A DNA stretch of 64,000 bases from Alisma plantago-aquatica (taxonomy: Eukaryota; Streptophyta; Magnoliopsida; Alismatales; Alismataceae): the NCBI GenBank assembly GCA_963693085.1, contig OY856410.1:1393172363-1393236362 (forward strand), written 5' to 3'. This document shows, piece by piece, positions 58,901-61,022 of this stretch. The notes under the pieces are model-generated. The model did not search any database and was not told the origin of the DNA. It saw only the letters and a program-made list of their open reading frames with translations. Numbering within the stretch: the first letter of the stretch is position 1; every line of letters begins with the position of its first letter. The position numbers were made by a program, and so were the translations under genes.

Positions 58901-59399
58901 TCTTAATGAGAAGAGGTTCCTCTTATTTGATTGGTTACTTCTTTAAAAATAGCAAGCTCTATTTGGTTGATGAGGCTCCTGGAATGATTTCAACACTGAT
59001 ACTGTTATTGGGGGATTCTGATTCTTCTGTTATCACGGTACTTTCAGCACAAAAACTAATTGTTTCTTTTTCTTATTTTCTGTATCCTAAATACTAAGTT
59101 CTGAACTTGTACAGGTTGCGTGGGAGGCTTTAGGAAGAGTCATTGCTTCAATTCCTAAGGACCTTCTTTCTATGCATATTAAGGTTGTTCGTGATGCCAT
59201 TTCAACAGCTCGTGACAAAGAACGAAGAAAGAAAAAGGTGCAGAAGACAAAAAAAAAACTCTTGATATCGAAACCAATTCTAGGTCATCAAACTTTGCTT
59301 AATTCTTGCAATATTTGTGACTTTCAGGGAGCTCCTGTTCTCATAGCTGGATTGTGTCTTCCTAAAGCTTTGCAACCATTGCTTCCAATATTTCTCCAG
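779..59399 (+). CDS. GCN1: GCN1 / ILITYHIA translational activator, internal 38 exons (gene runs off both ends)
   Basis: Large HEAT-repeat protein that in yeast and plants binds translating ribosomes and, with GCN20-type ABC proteins, activates the kinase GCN2, which phosphorylates eIF2-alpha; in Arabidopsis the homologue ILITYHIA also affects immunity and chloroplast function (family knowledge). Seen here: 38 exons joining to 4629 nt, 1543 codons, no stop, every junction in phase. Telling segments are [15 protein letters not shown] (exon 15), [13 protein letters not shown] (17), [19 protein letters not shown] (21), [17 protein letters not shown] (22), [19 protein letters not shown] (25-26) and [12 protein letters not shown] (37). 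The stretch from exons 15 to 22 resembles the HEAT region of elongation factor eEF3. The full protein is about 2600 residues, so I infer roughly 500 residues missing at each end; the C-terminal GCN2-binding region is mostly outside. Introns range from about 75 bp to 12.1 kb and hold all the transposons. Homology was judged from memory, but fits along the whole length. Confidence 0.96.
974..1033 (+). CDS. GCN1: GCN1 exon 2
   Basis: Twenty codons, [10 protein letters not shown] to SKSDIK. The acceptor is TTTCCAG; the donor GTTTTA is weak but keeps frame with exon 3. Confidence 0.88.
1188..1313 (+). CDS. GCN1: GCN1 exon 3
   Basis: Forty-two codons, [20 protein letters not shown] to DQDES. It matches the conserved TPEGML-type segment of plant GCN1. 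Acceptor TTTATAG, donor GTAAGG. Confidence 0.9.
1405..1501 (+). CDS. GCN1: GCN1 exon 4 (probable GC donor)
   Basis: Encodes the charged linker [14 protein letters not shown] to KANKKN plus one base. No GT gives the expected phase at 1502. Either the intron starts with GC at 1502, pairing with the acceptor ending at 1580, or it starts with GT at 1506, pairing with the acceptor ending at 1584. Both keep frame and differ by only a few residues (KKN-ASIDKG or KKN-GIIDKG). Confidence 0.8.
1581..1759 (+). CDS. GCN1: GCN1 exon 5
   Basis: Contains [18 protein letters not shown], a hallmark lysine/glutamate-rich stretch of plant GCN1, followed by the helix [19 protein letters not shown]. Ends at RLPSL with donor GTGAGC. 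The start may be 1585 if the alternative exon 4 donor is used. Confidence 0.9.
1884..2496. mobile_element. hAT-like nonautonomous element, GACCCG word
   Basis: About 613 bp in intron 5. One end reads CCAAGGTTTTCAGACCCGAC; the other, reverse-complemented, reads CATAGTTTTGAAACCCGACC. Both end zones are packed with GACCCG/CGGGTC words. The flanks share GATAGAT (1877-1883 and 2497-2503), so the duplication is 7 bp exact and 8 bp with one mismatch. No coding capacity. Assignment to hAT rests on duplication size and layout. Confidence 0.8.
2511..2580 (+). mobile_element. LINE 3'-tail remnant
   Basis: Contains GTAGCTGACCC, CCAACACGGTTGAGAATGA and a decayed (TAAATGAT) tail, the same 3' signature as the LINE pieces at 19243, 35085, 37210 and 59960. 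Confidence 0.5.
2966..3268 (+). CDS. GCN1: GCN1 exon 6
   Basis: The longest exon here, 101 codons, [18 protein letters not shown] to SFTFIFP. It includes [20 protein letters not shown] and [15 protein letters not shown], both close to plant GCN1. Acceptor TTTTCAAG, donor GTATGA. Confidence 0.93.
3339..3455 (+). CDS. GCN1: GCN1 exon 7
   Basis: Thirty-nine codons, [16 protein letters not shown] to LPRIKMLK. Acceptor GTTGACAG; the donor GTTATT is weak, but the next exon continues in phase. Confidence 0.92.
3528..3629 (+). CDS. GCN1: GCN1 exon 8
   Basis: Thirty-four codons, [20 protein letters not shown] to ASEVSQ. Acceptor TATACAG, donor GTTGAT. Confidence 0.93.
3703..3852 (+). CDS. GCN1: GCN1 exon 9
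   Basis: Fifty codons, [20 protein letters not shown] to LALNDPEK, a complete HEAT unit ([18 protein letters not shown]). Acceptor TTATGCAG, donor GTATGT. Confidence 0.94.
4329..4493 (+). CDS. GCN1: GCN1 exon 10
   Basis: Fifty-five codons, [14 protein letters not shown] to ENPETIQ, with the HEAT signature [16 protein letters not shown]. Acceptor TTTTTAG, donor GTAGGC. Confidence 0.93.
4562..4738 (+). CDS. GCN1: GCN1 exon 11
   Basis: Fifty-nine codons, [17 protein letters not shown] to MTFLISRAL, with the conserved [11 protein letters not shown]. Donor GTAGGT opens a 5.8 kb intron. Confidence 0.94.
7007..7074 (+). repeat. (TA)n microsatellite
   Basis: About 34 uninterrupted TA units. The TYR-ILE repeat reading frames over it are artefacts. 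Confidence 0.98.
7140..7235 (-). mobile_element. Truncated copy of the 1884-2496 element family
   Basis: Reverse orientation. TATGGTGTCATGGTGACAT, GGTCGACCCGGC and GAACCAGAGACCCGTG align with the complement of 1905-1995. Only one end zone is present. Confidence 0.7.
8021..8206 (+). repeat. 93-bp tandem duplication inside the 7923 element
   Basis: Two copies starting at 8021 and 8114 share TTATTGAAGTGTTGGACA, CTCCATGGACACCTCCA and CCGACCCACTTAAGCC with a handful of differences. Confidence 0.9.
8650..8697 (+). repeat. (TA)n microsatellite
   Basis: About 23 TA units inside the 7923-8792 element. Confidence 0.97.
9175..9450 (-). pseudogene. Copia-type gag remnant with decayed zinc knuckle
   Basis: On the minus strand, one frame reads [20 protein letters not shown], which fits the CX2CX4HX4C retroviral-type knuckle with the last Cys replaced by Asn. 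A second frame upstream reads [15 protein letters not shown], like the Gly/Arg-rich linker before the knuckle. The parts are in different frames, so it is broken. No LTRs found nearby. It could be another CCHC protein, but the intronic repeat setting favours a retroelement. Confidence 0.55.
10563..10685 (+). CDS. GCN1: GCN1 exon 12
   Basis: Forty-one codons, [16 protein letters not shown] to ENYLNKK, with the near-invariant [15 protein letters not shown]. It stands alone between introns of 5.8 and 3.4 kb. Confidence 0.94.
11874..12632 (+). mobile_element. Decayed GAAATTTC-family hAT-like element, interrupted
   Basis: Begins with ATGTTCAAAATTTCG and ends with ACATTTCTTTCAA, matching the ends of the better preserved copies at 56036 and 27685. 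Internal CACATATCCAATATGA and AGTAGATCAATCTG strings are shared too. An LTR-like repeat sits inside. No clear duplication at the ends. Confidence 0.6.
12031..12343 (+). mobile_element. Solo-LTR-like repeat, copy 1
   Basis: Starts TGATGTAGGACGACC and ends TTAGGTTCTCCA. It has a promoter-like stretch: CACATTGGCTAGTTGCC, then CCTATATATA about 35 bases later. A second copy is at 29459-29757 and a decayed reversed one at 60885-61022. TG...CA ends and size fit a small LTR or TRIM. Confidence 0.65.
12791..13422. mobile_element. hAT-like element, CATACTTG ends
   Basis: 632 bp with ends CATACTTG / CAAGTATG and flanks ATGAAGAG / ATAAGGAG (6 of 8). Subterminal zones are GC-rich with repeated GACTAGTC, CAGCCGAC and GCCCAGGC. 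The middle is AT-rich and noncoding. Confidence 0.75.
14072..14152 (+). CDS. GCN1: GCN1 exon 13
   Basis: Twenty-seven codons, [20 protein letters not shown] to KHLSK. Acceptor TTGATCAG, donor GTTGGT. The initial Met is internal, not a start codon. Confidence 0.93.
14234..14350 (+). CDS. GCN1: GCN1 exon 14
   Basis: Thirty-nine codons, [20 protein letters not shown] to LMGSKQ. Its donor GTGCAC opens the largest intron, 12.1 kb, which holds the Copia element and two palindrome arrays. Confidence 0.94.
14833..14999 (-). repeat. 3' LTR of the Copia element
   Basis: TGTAAACAGAGTTGCC to ATATATTAACA, 167 bp. Paired with 17979-18145. Confidence 0.95.
15000..15015 (-). promoter_or_regulatory. Polypurine tract of the Copia element
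   Basis: The minus strand reads AGCTTGAGGGGGAG directly before the 3' LTR, the usual plus-strand primer of Copia elements. Confidence 0.9.
15055..16071 (-). pseudogene. Copia integrase fused in frame to RNase H (reverse transcriptase deleted)
   Basis: A 338-codon open frame. The first ~120 residues are integrase core: HSDVWGP holds the first Asp and LQSDNALEY the second, but the conserved Glu region is gone. The frame then jumps to the end of the polyprotein: [20 protein letters not shown], then RNase H with [19 protein letters not shown] and [12 protein letters not shown], ending ADVLTKPLS. The whole reverse-transcriptase domain with its YVDD site is missing. The junction near [15 protein letters not shown] is seamless in frame. 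Probably a deletion rather than a functional fusion. Confidence 0.9.
15993..16361 (-). pseudogene. Copia GAG-pre-integrase zinc-binding part
   Basis: Contains [16 protein letters not shown] and [10 protein letters not shown], the HX4H and CX2C pairs of the integrase N-terminal zinc domain. A frameshift near 16070 separates it from the integrase core, and another near 16360 separates it from the protease. Confidence 0.88.
16358..16633 (-). pseudogene. Copia protease remnant, active-site Gly lost
   Basis: [13 protein letters not shown] corresponds to the DSG-type aspartic protease site, with Arg in place of the Gly. One in-frame TAG at 16631-16633 cuts it from the gag zinc knuckle just upstream. 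Confidence 0.85.
16634..16912 (-). pseudogene. Copia gag C-terminal zinc knuckle
   Basis: [14 protein letters not shown] is an intact CX2CX4HX4C knuckle following a basic RGRGTRPK stretch. Confidence 0.85.
17033..17588 (-). pseudogene. Copia gag N-terminal part, frame-shifted
   Basis: Starts [20 protein letters not shown], with the typical LNGKYYLLW motif, then continues in other frames with [18 protein letters not shown] and [15 protein letters not shown], all standard gag (UBN2-type) segments. At least two frameshifts. Confidence 0.88.
17967..17978 (-). promoter_or_regulatory. Primer binding site of the Copia element
   Basis: The minus strand reads TGGTATCAGAGC next to the 5' LTR, complementary to the 3' end of plant initiator Met-tRNA. 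Confidence 0.93.
17979..18145 (-). repeat. 5' LTR of the Copia element
   Basis: 167 bp, with seven substitutions relative to the other LTR. Confidence 0.95.
19243..19482 (-). mobile_element. LINE 3' end, reversed
   Basis: A (CAT)n run at 19243-19261 is the complement of a (GAT)n tail. Next come complements of ACATGGTTGGAATTGAGGC and of the C-terminal coding segment (GGATCACATGAAAAATGAC). It stops at the CATAGTTG end of another element. Confidence 0.75.
19482..19610. mobile_element. One end of a CATAGTTG / GCCTAGGCG element
   Basis: CATAGTTGTATAGGCGCC followed by repeated GGGCGCC, GCCTAGGCG words. I find no matching right end, so it is truncated. Confidence 0.6.
20252..20977. mobile_element. 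hAT-like element, AAGGCG word, exact 8-bp TSD
   Basis: 726 bp, ends CATACTTGTTAAGGCGGC and (complemented) CATACTTGTCAAGGCG, exact duplication CTCATATC at 20244-20251 and 20978-20985. Subterminal GGCGGC, GCCTAGGCG. A short AGAGTATTAGATCCA unit repeats three times at 20685-20760. Confidence 0.92.
21389..21403 (+). promoter_or_regulatory. Primer binding site of the 21225 element
   Basis: TGGTATCAGAGCAGG, the initiator Met-tRNA type. Confidence 0.9.
21812..22102 (+). repeat. Palindrome array 1 (ACACGNCGTGT), retroelement leader
   Basis: Nine copies of an 11-mer dyad at 21812, 21832, 21897, 21940, 21961, 22009, 22030, 22072 and 22092. Four are perfect (ACACGNCGTGT), the rest have one or two changes. 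Spacing is irregular, about 18-65 bp between starts. The spacers are unrelated to each other. Confidence 0.9.
22154..22400 (+). pseudogene. gag N-terminus of the 21225 element
   Basis: [20 protein letters not shown] then [17 protein letters not shown], a standard Copia gag start (NY-LW motif). A one-base loss near 22270 shifts frame; the correct continuation ([11 protein letters not shown]) is in the next frame, then broken again near 22330. Confidence 0.8.
23211..25087 (-). mobile_element. Related LTR element, minus strand, no coding capacity
   Basis: LTR-like copies at about 23211-23401 and 24868-25087 share, on the minus strand, TCTATTTACTTAAGTTGT, GGCCCA, CCCATTAGGGTTTAGTC, CCTATTTATAGGAAAGGGGG and CCTACACGTA. 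A decayed primer site (ATATTAGAGCAGG) lies at about 24856-24870. The interior carries palindrome array 2 and no gag or pol. A 24390-24540 stretch with ACCCATTAGGG and CCTATATATAGGATAGGG looks like LTR sequence in the opposite direction. Flanks do not match, so this may be part of a larger rearranged element. Confidence 0.75.
23740..24200 (-). repeat. Palindrome array 2 (GACACGNCGTGTC)
   Basis: About 14 copies, e.g. at 23740, 23805, 23856, 23877, 23920, 23941, 24016, 24079, 24113 and 24174. Several extend to 13 nt with flanking G and C (GACACGCCGTGTC). Three are perfect dyads; most others differ by one base such as ACATGCCGTGT. Confidence 0.88.
25420..25740 (-). mobile_element. Fragments of the ACTTCG family
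   Basis: CACAAACTTCCACTTCCA occurs twice (about 25430 and 25672), each followed by decayed TCGAAGTCGAC-like words. They match the complement of 30132-30240. Confidence 0.55.
25994..26380 (+). mobile_element. Truncated CCGCTT-family element just before exon 15
   Basis: ATGTTTTAAAAAACGTTAAG, GCGTGCGGACA and CTATATAATTTTATACAAAA match the left half of the 49352-50369 element. No right end before the exon 15 acceptor, about 85 bp away. Confidence 0.7.
26464..26636 (+). CDS. GCN1: GCN1 exon 15
   Basis: [20 protein letters not shown] to EAMED, ending in a split Arg codon (phase 2). Carries [17 protein letters not shown], the start of the eEF3-like HEAT stretch. Isolated between introns of 12.1 and 11.3 kb. 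Confidence 0.95.
26894..27187 (+). repeat. 150-bp tandem duplication
   Basis: Copies start at 26894 and 27044; both contain TGCATCTGTTATCTGC, CACATGATCATCGTT and CTTTTAAT...TTGTATAGCTGAAAC. About 90 percent alike. Confidence 0.92.
27685..28173 (-). mobile_element. hAT-like element, GAAATTTC family, exact 8-bp TSD
   Basis: 489 bp, a reversed relative of 56036-56565 alignable end to end. Exact duplication CCCCACAA at 27677-27684 and 28174-28181. Noncoding. Confidence 0.88.
28244..28440. mobile_element. End fragment of a CATACTTG / AAGGCG element
   Basis: CATACTTTCAAGGCGGTAAG followed by decayed AGGCAC words; resembles the left end of 20252-20977. No right end seen. Confidence 0.5.
28890..28933 (+). 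repeat. (TG)n(TA)n microsatellite
   Basis: Four TG units then about 17 TA units, directly abutting a LINE fragment. Confidence 0.96.
28934..29458 (+). pseudogene. LINE reverse transcriptase C-terminal remnant, catalytic Asp lost
   Basis: Translates as [17 protein letters not shown], then [30 protein letters not shown], and in shifted frames [15 protein letters not shown] and [14 protein letters not shown], the order found in plant LINE polyproteins. The catalytic FADD-type box reads FAVD, so one of the two Asp residues is Val. A frameshift and stop follow near 29222. Cut on the right by the LTR-like repeat at 29459. Confidence 0.85.
29459..29757 (+). mobile_element. Solo-LTR-like repeat, copy 2, inserted in a LINE
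   Basis: TGATGTAGGACGAGC to TTAGGTTCCACA, with TAGTCCCACATTGGCTAG and CCTATATATAG. Related to 12031-12343 over its whole length. Confidence 0.68.
30132..31553. mobile_element. hAT-like element, ACTTCG word, exact 8-bp TSD, with nested insert
   Basis: Ends CATGGTGCAGGACTTCG and (complemented) CATGGAACTAAACTTCG; exact duplication ATTAATAC at 30124-30131 and 31554-31561. Subterminal zones are dense in ACTTCG/CGAAGT. Interrupted at 30818-31526 by a second element. Without that insert it is about 705 bp. Confidence 0.9.
30818..31526. mobile_element. Nested hAT-like element, GCCTAGGCG word, exact 8-bp TSD
   Basis: 709 bp, ends CATAGTTATCCAGGC and (complemented) CATACTTGTCTAGGCGGCC, exact duplication CCAACTTC at 30810-30817 and 31527-31534. 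Subterminal GCCTAGGCG repeats; interior has repeated TTAGGTCNAATT-like strings. Confidence 0.92.
31590..31886. mobile_element. Right end of a CCGCTT-family element
   Basis: CCCGCTTTTTCAAAAAGC, CCGCTTGAGCGCCC and a terminal CTAAAACATTG. No matching left end clearly seen; 29780-30123 may be its other half, split by the 30132 insertion. Confidence 0.55.
31925..32510. mobile_element. hAT-like element, TTTTCACGA word, exact 8-bp TSD
   Basis: 586 bp, ends CATAGTAACAAAAGTTTC and (complemented) CATAGTGACAAGTTCGGG, exact duplication GACGCACC at 31917-31924 and 32511-32518. Left zone repeats TTTTCACGATT about seven times. Confidence 0.92.
33850..34642. mobile_element. hAT-like element, GCCTAGGCG word, relative of 30818
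   Basis: About 793 bp. Right end complemented is CATAGTTGTCTAGGCGGC; the left terminus has lost its first bases. Flanks GTTGAGAG / GTTGAGAC (7 of 8). The interior follows 30818-31526 closely, with an added 88-bp duplication. Confidence 0.85.
34408..34583 (+). repeat. 88-bp tandem duplication, nearly perfect
   Basis: Copies start at 34408 and 34496; both read ATGTATATACTTGAATATAT, then AAACAAATATGAAGAACGCC. Lies at the right subterminal edge of the 33850 element, so the duplication doubled a GCCTAGGCG word. Confidence 0.95.
34805..34935 (+). repeat. 68-bp tandem duplication
   Basis: GCAGGTAAC starts each copy (34805, 34873); both end CGTCTGATCCGGCTGTATTT. Confidence 0.85.
35085..37270 (+). 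mobile_element. LINE 3' region split by a TIR element, with (GAT)n tail
   Basis: 35150-35380 matches 29190-29390 (GGATTACAACATGATGGTTG, CGACCAACCATGCTAT). The matching sequence resumes at about 36941 (GTTGAGATGTATGTGTGGGA) and ends in ACATGGTTGGTATCGAGGC and nine GAT units at 37239-37270. The interruption is the element 35381-36932. Translations are broken. Confidence 0.8.
35381..36932. mobile_element. hAT-like element, GGATAC word, inserted in a LINE
   Basis: Left end CAGGAAGCATGGATACTCC; right end decayed GTGTGTCATAGCT. The flanks AGAAATGT / TGAAATCT are a worn 8-bp duplication. The left zone repeats GGATAC/GTATCC, the one-base variant of the GGACAC word in 7923-8792, which has the same TIR. 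Confidence 0.7.
37910..37987 (+). CDS. GCN1: GCN1 exon 16
   Basis: Completes the split Arg and reads [20 protein letters not shown] to RLFE, ending inside a Pro codon. Acceptor ATCTGCAG, donor GTATGC. Confidence 0.94.
38057..38204 (+). CDS. GCN1: GCN1 exon 17
   Basis: [20 protein letters not shown] to PSLLK, with [15 protein letters not shown], one of the best conserved parts of the family. Donor GTATTC. Confidence 0.95.
38205..39952 (+). other. Intron 17, 1.7 kb
   Basis: Mostly unrecognised. 39091-39528 may be a decayed TIR element (right end complement CATAGTCAGAAACC, repeated AATTCGG/AAATTTG strings), but the left end and flanks fit poorly. Confidence 0.5.
39953..40075 (+). CDS. GCN1: GCN1 exon 18
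   Basis: Forty-one codons, [20 protein letters not shown] to VPKLAE, a typical HEAT B-helix pattern in the eEF3-like region. Confidence 0.95.
40076..40803 (+). other. Intron 18, 0.7 kb
   Basis: T-rich intron sequence; I see no repeat or coding homology. Confidence 0.7.
40804..40860 (+). CDS. GCN1: GCN1 exon 19
   Basis: Nineteen codons, [19 protein letters not shown]. Acceptor GTTGCAG, donor GTAATT. Confidence 0.94.
40936..41046 (+). CDS. GCN1: GCN1 exon 20
   Basis: Thirty-seven codons, [20 protein letters not shown] to HSLDILLQ. Donor GTAATC. Confidence 0.95.
41122..41313 (+). CDS. GCN1: GCN1 exon 21
   Basis: Sixty-four codons, [20 protein letters not shown] to LLLPEIKK, including [19 protein letters not shown] and [15 protein letters not shown], the clearest eEF3-like signature. 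Confidence 0.96.
41385..41558 (+). CDS. GCN1: GCN1 exon 22
   Basis: Fifty-eight codons, [20 protein letters not shown] to AAQGLSE. Donor GTAGTC. Confidence 0.95.
41791..41901 (+). CDS. GCN1: GCN1 exon 23
   Basis: Thirty-seven codons, [20 protein letters not shown] to HLTLFR. Donor GTAAGG after AGA. Confidence 0.94.
41997..42066 (+). CDS. GCN1: GCN1 exon 24
   Basis: [20 protein letters not shown] to ILD plus one base of a Gly codon. Acceptor TTCTATAG, donor GTTTGT. Confidence 0.92.
42144..42222 (+). CDS. GCN1: GCN1 exon 25
   Basis: Completes Gly, then [20 protein letters not shown] to HYAT plus two bases of a Thr codon. Donor GTCTGC is weak, but exon 26 completes the codon. Confidence 0.93.
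42314..42416 (+). CDS. GCN1: GCN1 exon 26
   Basis: [20 protein letters not shown] to GDLLFK, nearly identical to other plant GCN1 proteins as I recall them. Acceptor TCTCTAG. Confidence 0.95.
42493..42663 (+). CDS. GCN1: GCN1 exon 27
   Basis: Fifty-seven codons, [20 protein letters not shown] to [18 protein letters not shown] is a conserved acidic loop. The donor opens a 10.5 kb intron. Confidence 0.95.
43022..43345 (+). repeat. 162-bp tandem duplication
   Basis: Copies start at 43022 and 43184, each with AGCTCTAAACC, CCGAATCTTTACATAACACT and GGCATCTGCCAAGTAGTTAA. Over 90 percent alike, so fairly recent. Confidence 0.95.
43476..43664 (-). mobile_element. Reversed end fragment of the GGATAC family
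   Basis: Ends in TATCCGTGCTTCCTAG and repeats GTATCC/TATCCA; it is the complement of 35381-35585. Only one end present. Confidence 0.7.
45179..47236. mobile_element. 2.06 kb hAT element, TAGGCCTGGCAA ends, exact 8-bp TSD
   Basis: Ends TAGGCCTGGCAATGGCC and (complemented) TAGGACTGGCAAAAATAC; exact duplication GATTTAAG at 45171-45178 and 47237-47244. Subterminal GACCCG words at both ends. TIRs of this type are common in plant hAT elements. No transposase frame. On the minus strand, 46500-46990 looks like a gene leader (pyrimidine-rich CTCTCT, AAACCCTAGCTGCCGC, mixed composition unlike the rest). Confidence 0.92.
47248..47717. mobile_element. hAT-like element, GAACCG word, copy 1
   Basis: About 470 bp. 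Right end complemented CATGGTTATCAGAACCG; left end GTAGTCAGACTCGAACCGG is worn. Shares CAACCAGTGGT, ACCAGTTCAACCGGTGACG and ATGACGTCACTAATAGTTT with the copy at 48008. Abuts the duplicated target of the 45179 element. No clear duplication of its own. Confidence 0.8.
48008..48470. mobile_element. hAT-like element, GAACCG word, copy 2
   Basis: 463 bp, ends CAAGGTTGTTAGACTTG and (complemented) CATGGTTATCAGAACCG; flanks GTTTTTAG / GTTTTATG (6 of 8). Palindromic ATGACGTCAC core after the left zone. Confidence 0.82.
49352..50369. mobile_element. hAT-like element, CCGCTT word, exact 8-bp TSD
   Basis: 1018 bp, ends CAATGTTTTAAAAAACG and (complemented) CAGTGAAACGAAAAACGGG; exact duplication ATAACGAA at 49344-49351 and 50370-50377. 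Near the right end AAAAAACGG-like words repeat about eight times. Contains the 188-bp duplication below. Confidence 0.9.
49694..50073 (+). repeat. 188-bp tandem duplication inside the 49352 element
   Basis: Copies start at 49694 and 49882 (CAGTAAACAATAGACTCATT). Nearly identical, with a 4-base addition (CATT) in the second copy. Confidence 0.95.
51782..52190. mobile_element. Tourist-like (PIF/Harbinger) MITE
   Basis: 409 bp, ends GGGCTAGTTTGG and (complemented) GGCCTAATTTGG, flanked by TTA on both sides (51779-51781, 52191-52193). End sequence and 3-bp TTA target fit PIF/Harbinger MITEs. Confidence 0.88.
52630..52995 (+). repeat. 185-bp tandem duplication
   Basis: CCAAGCGCAG occurs at 52661 and 52846; both copies contain GATGTATTCCATGTATGGTT and CTTTGTTGC. 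About 80-85 percent alike. Located 140-500 bp upstream of exon 28. Confidence 0.9.
53134..53256 (+). CDS. GCN1: GCN1 exon 28
   Basis: Forty-one codons, [20 protein letters not shown] to SSSERRQ, continuing directly from [11 protein letters not shown] of exon 27. Confidence 0.95.
53349..53462 (+). CDS. GCN1: GCN1 exon 29
   Basis: Thirty-eight codons, [20 protein letters not shown] to DTGIRQ. Donor GTAATT. Confidence 0.95.
53878..54101 (+). mobile_element. Solo LTR with 5-bp TSD
   Basis: 224 bp, TGTAGAGTGTCTATTTACTT to GTTTTCCACA, exact duplication AGATC at 53873-53877 and 54102-54106. Shares CCCATTAGGGTTTGTCTA, CCCTATTTATA and AAAAACCTACACGTAAGGGG with the LTRs at 23211, 24868 and 61219. Confidence 0.93.
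54590..54725 (-). mobile_element. LTR fragment of the same family, reversed
   Basis: The complement reads TGTTGAGAGTTATTTGG, GTGCCCAAGTGTGTCTTGGC, CCCATTAGG and CCCCCTTTCCTATATATAG. Confidence 0.8.
54937..55043 (+). CDS. GCN1: GCN1 exon 30
   Basis: [20 protein letters not shown] to RTALCD plus two bases of a Ser codon. Donor GTAAAT. Confidence 0.95.
55137..55188 (+). CDS. GCN1: GCN1 exon 31
   Basis: Completes Ser, then [17 protein letters not shown]. The shortest exon here, 52 nt. Acceptor CCTCCAG, donor GTATGG. Confidence 0.93.
55268..55374 (+). CDS. GCN1: GCN1 exon 32
   Basis: [20 protein letters not shown] to GLKQIL plus two bases of a Ser codon. Acceptor GTCGTAG; donor GTGCTG is weak. 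Confidence 0.93.
55457..55516 (+). CDS. GCN1: GCN1 exon 33
   Basis: Completes Ser, then [19 protein letters not shown] plus two bases of the next Ser codon. Donor GTATGT. Confidence 0.94.
55599..55713 (+). CDS. GCN1: GCN1 exon 34
   Basis: [20 protein letters not shown] to AMGDDCE. Donor GTAAGC opens a 3.0 kb intron. Confidence 0.94.
56036..56565 (+). mobile_element. hAT-like element, GAAATTTC word, exact 8-bp TSD
   Basis: 530 bp, left end CAATGTTCAAAATTTC, right end complemented CAAGAAAGTAAATGTCC; exact duplication GTTTAGGC at 56028-56035 and 56566-56573. CGAAATTTC repeats in both end zones. Its termini are only weakly inverted, but the reversed copy at 27685 ends at the same points. Confidence 0.88.
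57881..58480. mobile_element. hAT-like element, CCGCTT word, exact 8-bp TSD
   Basis: 600 bp, ends CATTGAATTAAAAAGCGG and (complemented) CAATGTATTAAAAAACGGG; exact duplication GTCACATG at 57873-57880 and 58481-58488. Dense CCCGCTTTTT and GCCGCTTGAGC words. Confidence 0.92.
58713..58823 (+). CDS. GCN1: GCN1 exon 35
   Basis: Thirty-seven codons, [20 protein letters not shown] to GVCDTE. Acceptor GTGCCAG. Confidence 0.92.
58900..59037 (+). CDS. GCN1: GCN1 exon 36
   Basis: Forty-six codons, [20 protein letters not shown] to DSSVIT, with the conserved [20 protein letters not shown]. Confidence 0.95.
59115..59237 (+). CDS. GCN1: GCN1 exon 37
   Basis: Forty-one codons, [20 protein letters not shown] to ERRKKK. 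The basic tail [12 protein letters not shown] is typical of plant GCN1. Confidence 0.95.
59328..59399 (+). CDS. GCN1: GCN1 exon 38 (last in window)
   Basis: Twenty-four codons, [20 protein letters not shown] to IFLQ. The donor GTCTTT leads into an intron that runs past the window end. The next family segment (SGSAELREQAA type) is not found downstream. Confidence 0.93.
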
Positions 59400-59939
59400 G
59401 TCTTTCATCTTTGTAGAACTATTACTGATTTCTAATATAGAAATACTGAATGCCTTTGGTCTGAGGCAATGAAACTCCTGATTAATCTTAATTCTTATGT
59501 GATCATGGAATACTTAAAAAAGTTCCTCACTGGAACTAACTGTTGCATTGCATTATCCATTGTTTGAATGTCTTGATTATCTATAGCCTGCATATTTGGT
59601 TATGTCTCAAGAGTTTAGTACTGTTTTCTTGAGAACAAGCCCATGGTAATTATCTCACTGCATCATTTTTATCATTTTATATGAGTTAGTGGCTATATTG
59701 CATAAGGGCATCTAAATTCCTAATCACATCTGCAATACTTTCTTTTATCCTATACAAAGTATCTTTACTGGTACATCTTTTTTATGTATTATGTGATAAA
59801 TGTATTCACTTATTATAATAGAATGCCTCGTTAAGGTCGTGAATATCTACATGTCACCGTCAACATAAAAACATTGGCCTAATCTCCTGGCATGGACATC
59901 TTAACAATATACATCTGAACTAGAAAGTGACCTAGAACA

Positions 59940-60035
59940 CAGCTGAACGAAGAAGGATCATTGTAGCCGACTCCACCATGGTTGAGAATGAGGTTTAAAT
60001 GAGGAGAATGACGACAATGATGATCTGAACCGACC
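59940..60035 (+). mobile_element. LINE 3'-tail remnant
   Basis: GGATCATTGTAGCCGACTCC, ACCATGGTTGAGAATGAGG and a decayed GATGAT tail. Confidence 0.55.
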
Positions 60036-60884
60036 ACTTCCTATTAAATATTACAGTATGGAACCACTTTAAACCCTGAACCCAAGTAGATGTATGTACG
60101 GAATCTCGTCAAATATTAAACTTGGTTGTTAGAACACAAATATCTATCATGCATGCCCAACAACCCAAGTAGACAATGAATTGTATGAAACCTTTTGGTG
60201 CGGAGCCTAATGATTAAAATCTAAACTAATCGAATACCCTACTTGTAAGGAGTGAGACCTGATAGGAGAGCCAATCATCTACCGAGAGAGAATGATAGGA
60301 AACCATCCAATGCCAAACTAGACAATAATTTTTCACAAAGGATGGTAAATCAAAATTCAAGTATGTATCATTCACCAAAATTTTAGCCACGGAGGACAAA
60401 AGACTAAATATCACAATATTTATGTCTGTCATTGTTCTTCACCACACAGGGTGTACATAAAAGGAAACTACAAGAAATATTCAGCAGAGGGTAAACCAAC
60501 TACTTCAGGCTACCTCCCAAGAAAGATTAGCTACACTCGATAAGTCCAGGTCAACTTTGATCCACACCTCCTTGCTCTCTCTCTACCTAAGGGGTTGGAA
60601 GCATACCCCACAGGTGAAGACAAAGTGGATGTTGCTAGCATAAAAGCCGATATGTGCATATGACAATTATTTGATAATATTAGGAAAAAGATACGACAAA
60701 TAATATAACAATGCTTCTCAAACAAAAGAGAGCAAGAATCATCCAATTGGATATCAAAAGAAATCTTCATATAGTAAGACAAGAGGATTATATGAAGAAA
60801 CTATAAAGAACTAATAAAAAAATATAATTTCATTCAAAGATATCAATCATGAAGGCTGCCTTCTAAAGAGGCTTACATGACCTA

Positions 60885-61022
60885 TATATCGGCGTTTAAG
60901 ATCGACTAATTAGATTGGTAGCCAATGTGGGACTAGATAAGGCCTAAAACACATGAAAACTAATACACCGTTATATTTGCTACTCAAAAGACTAAGCCAA
61001 ATGCTACAGTCGTCCTACACCG
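60885..61022 (-). mobile_element. Decayed reversed copy of the 12031 LTR-like repeat
   Basis: The complement contains TGTAGGACGACTGTAG, GTGTTTTAGGCC and TAGTCCCACATTGGCTA in the same order as copies 1 and 2. Confidence 0.6.
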
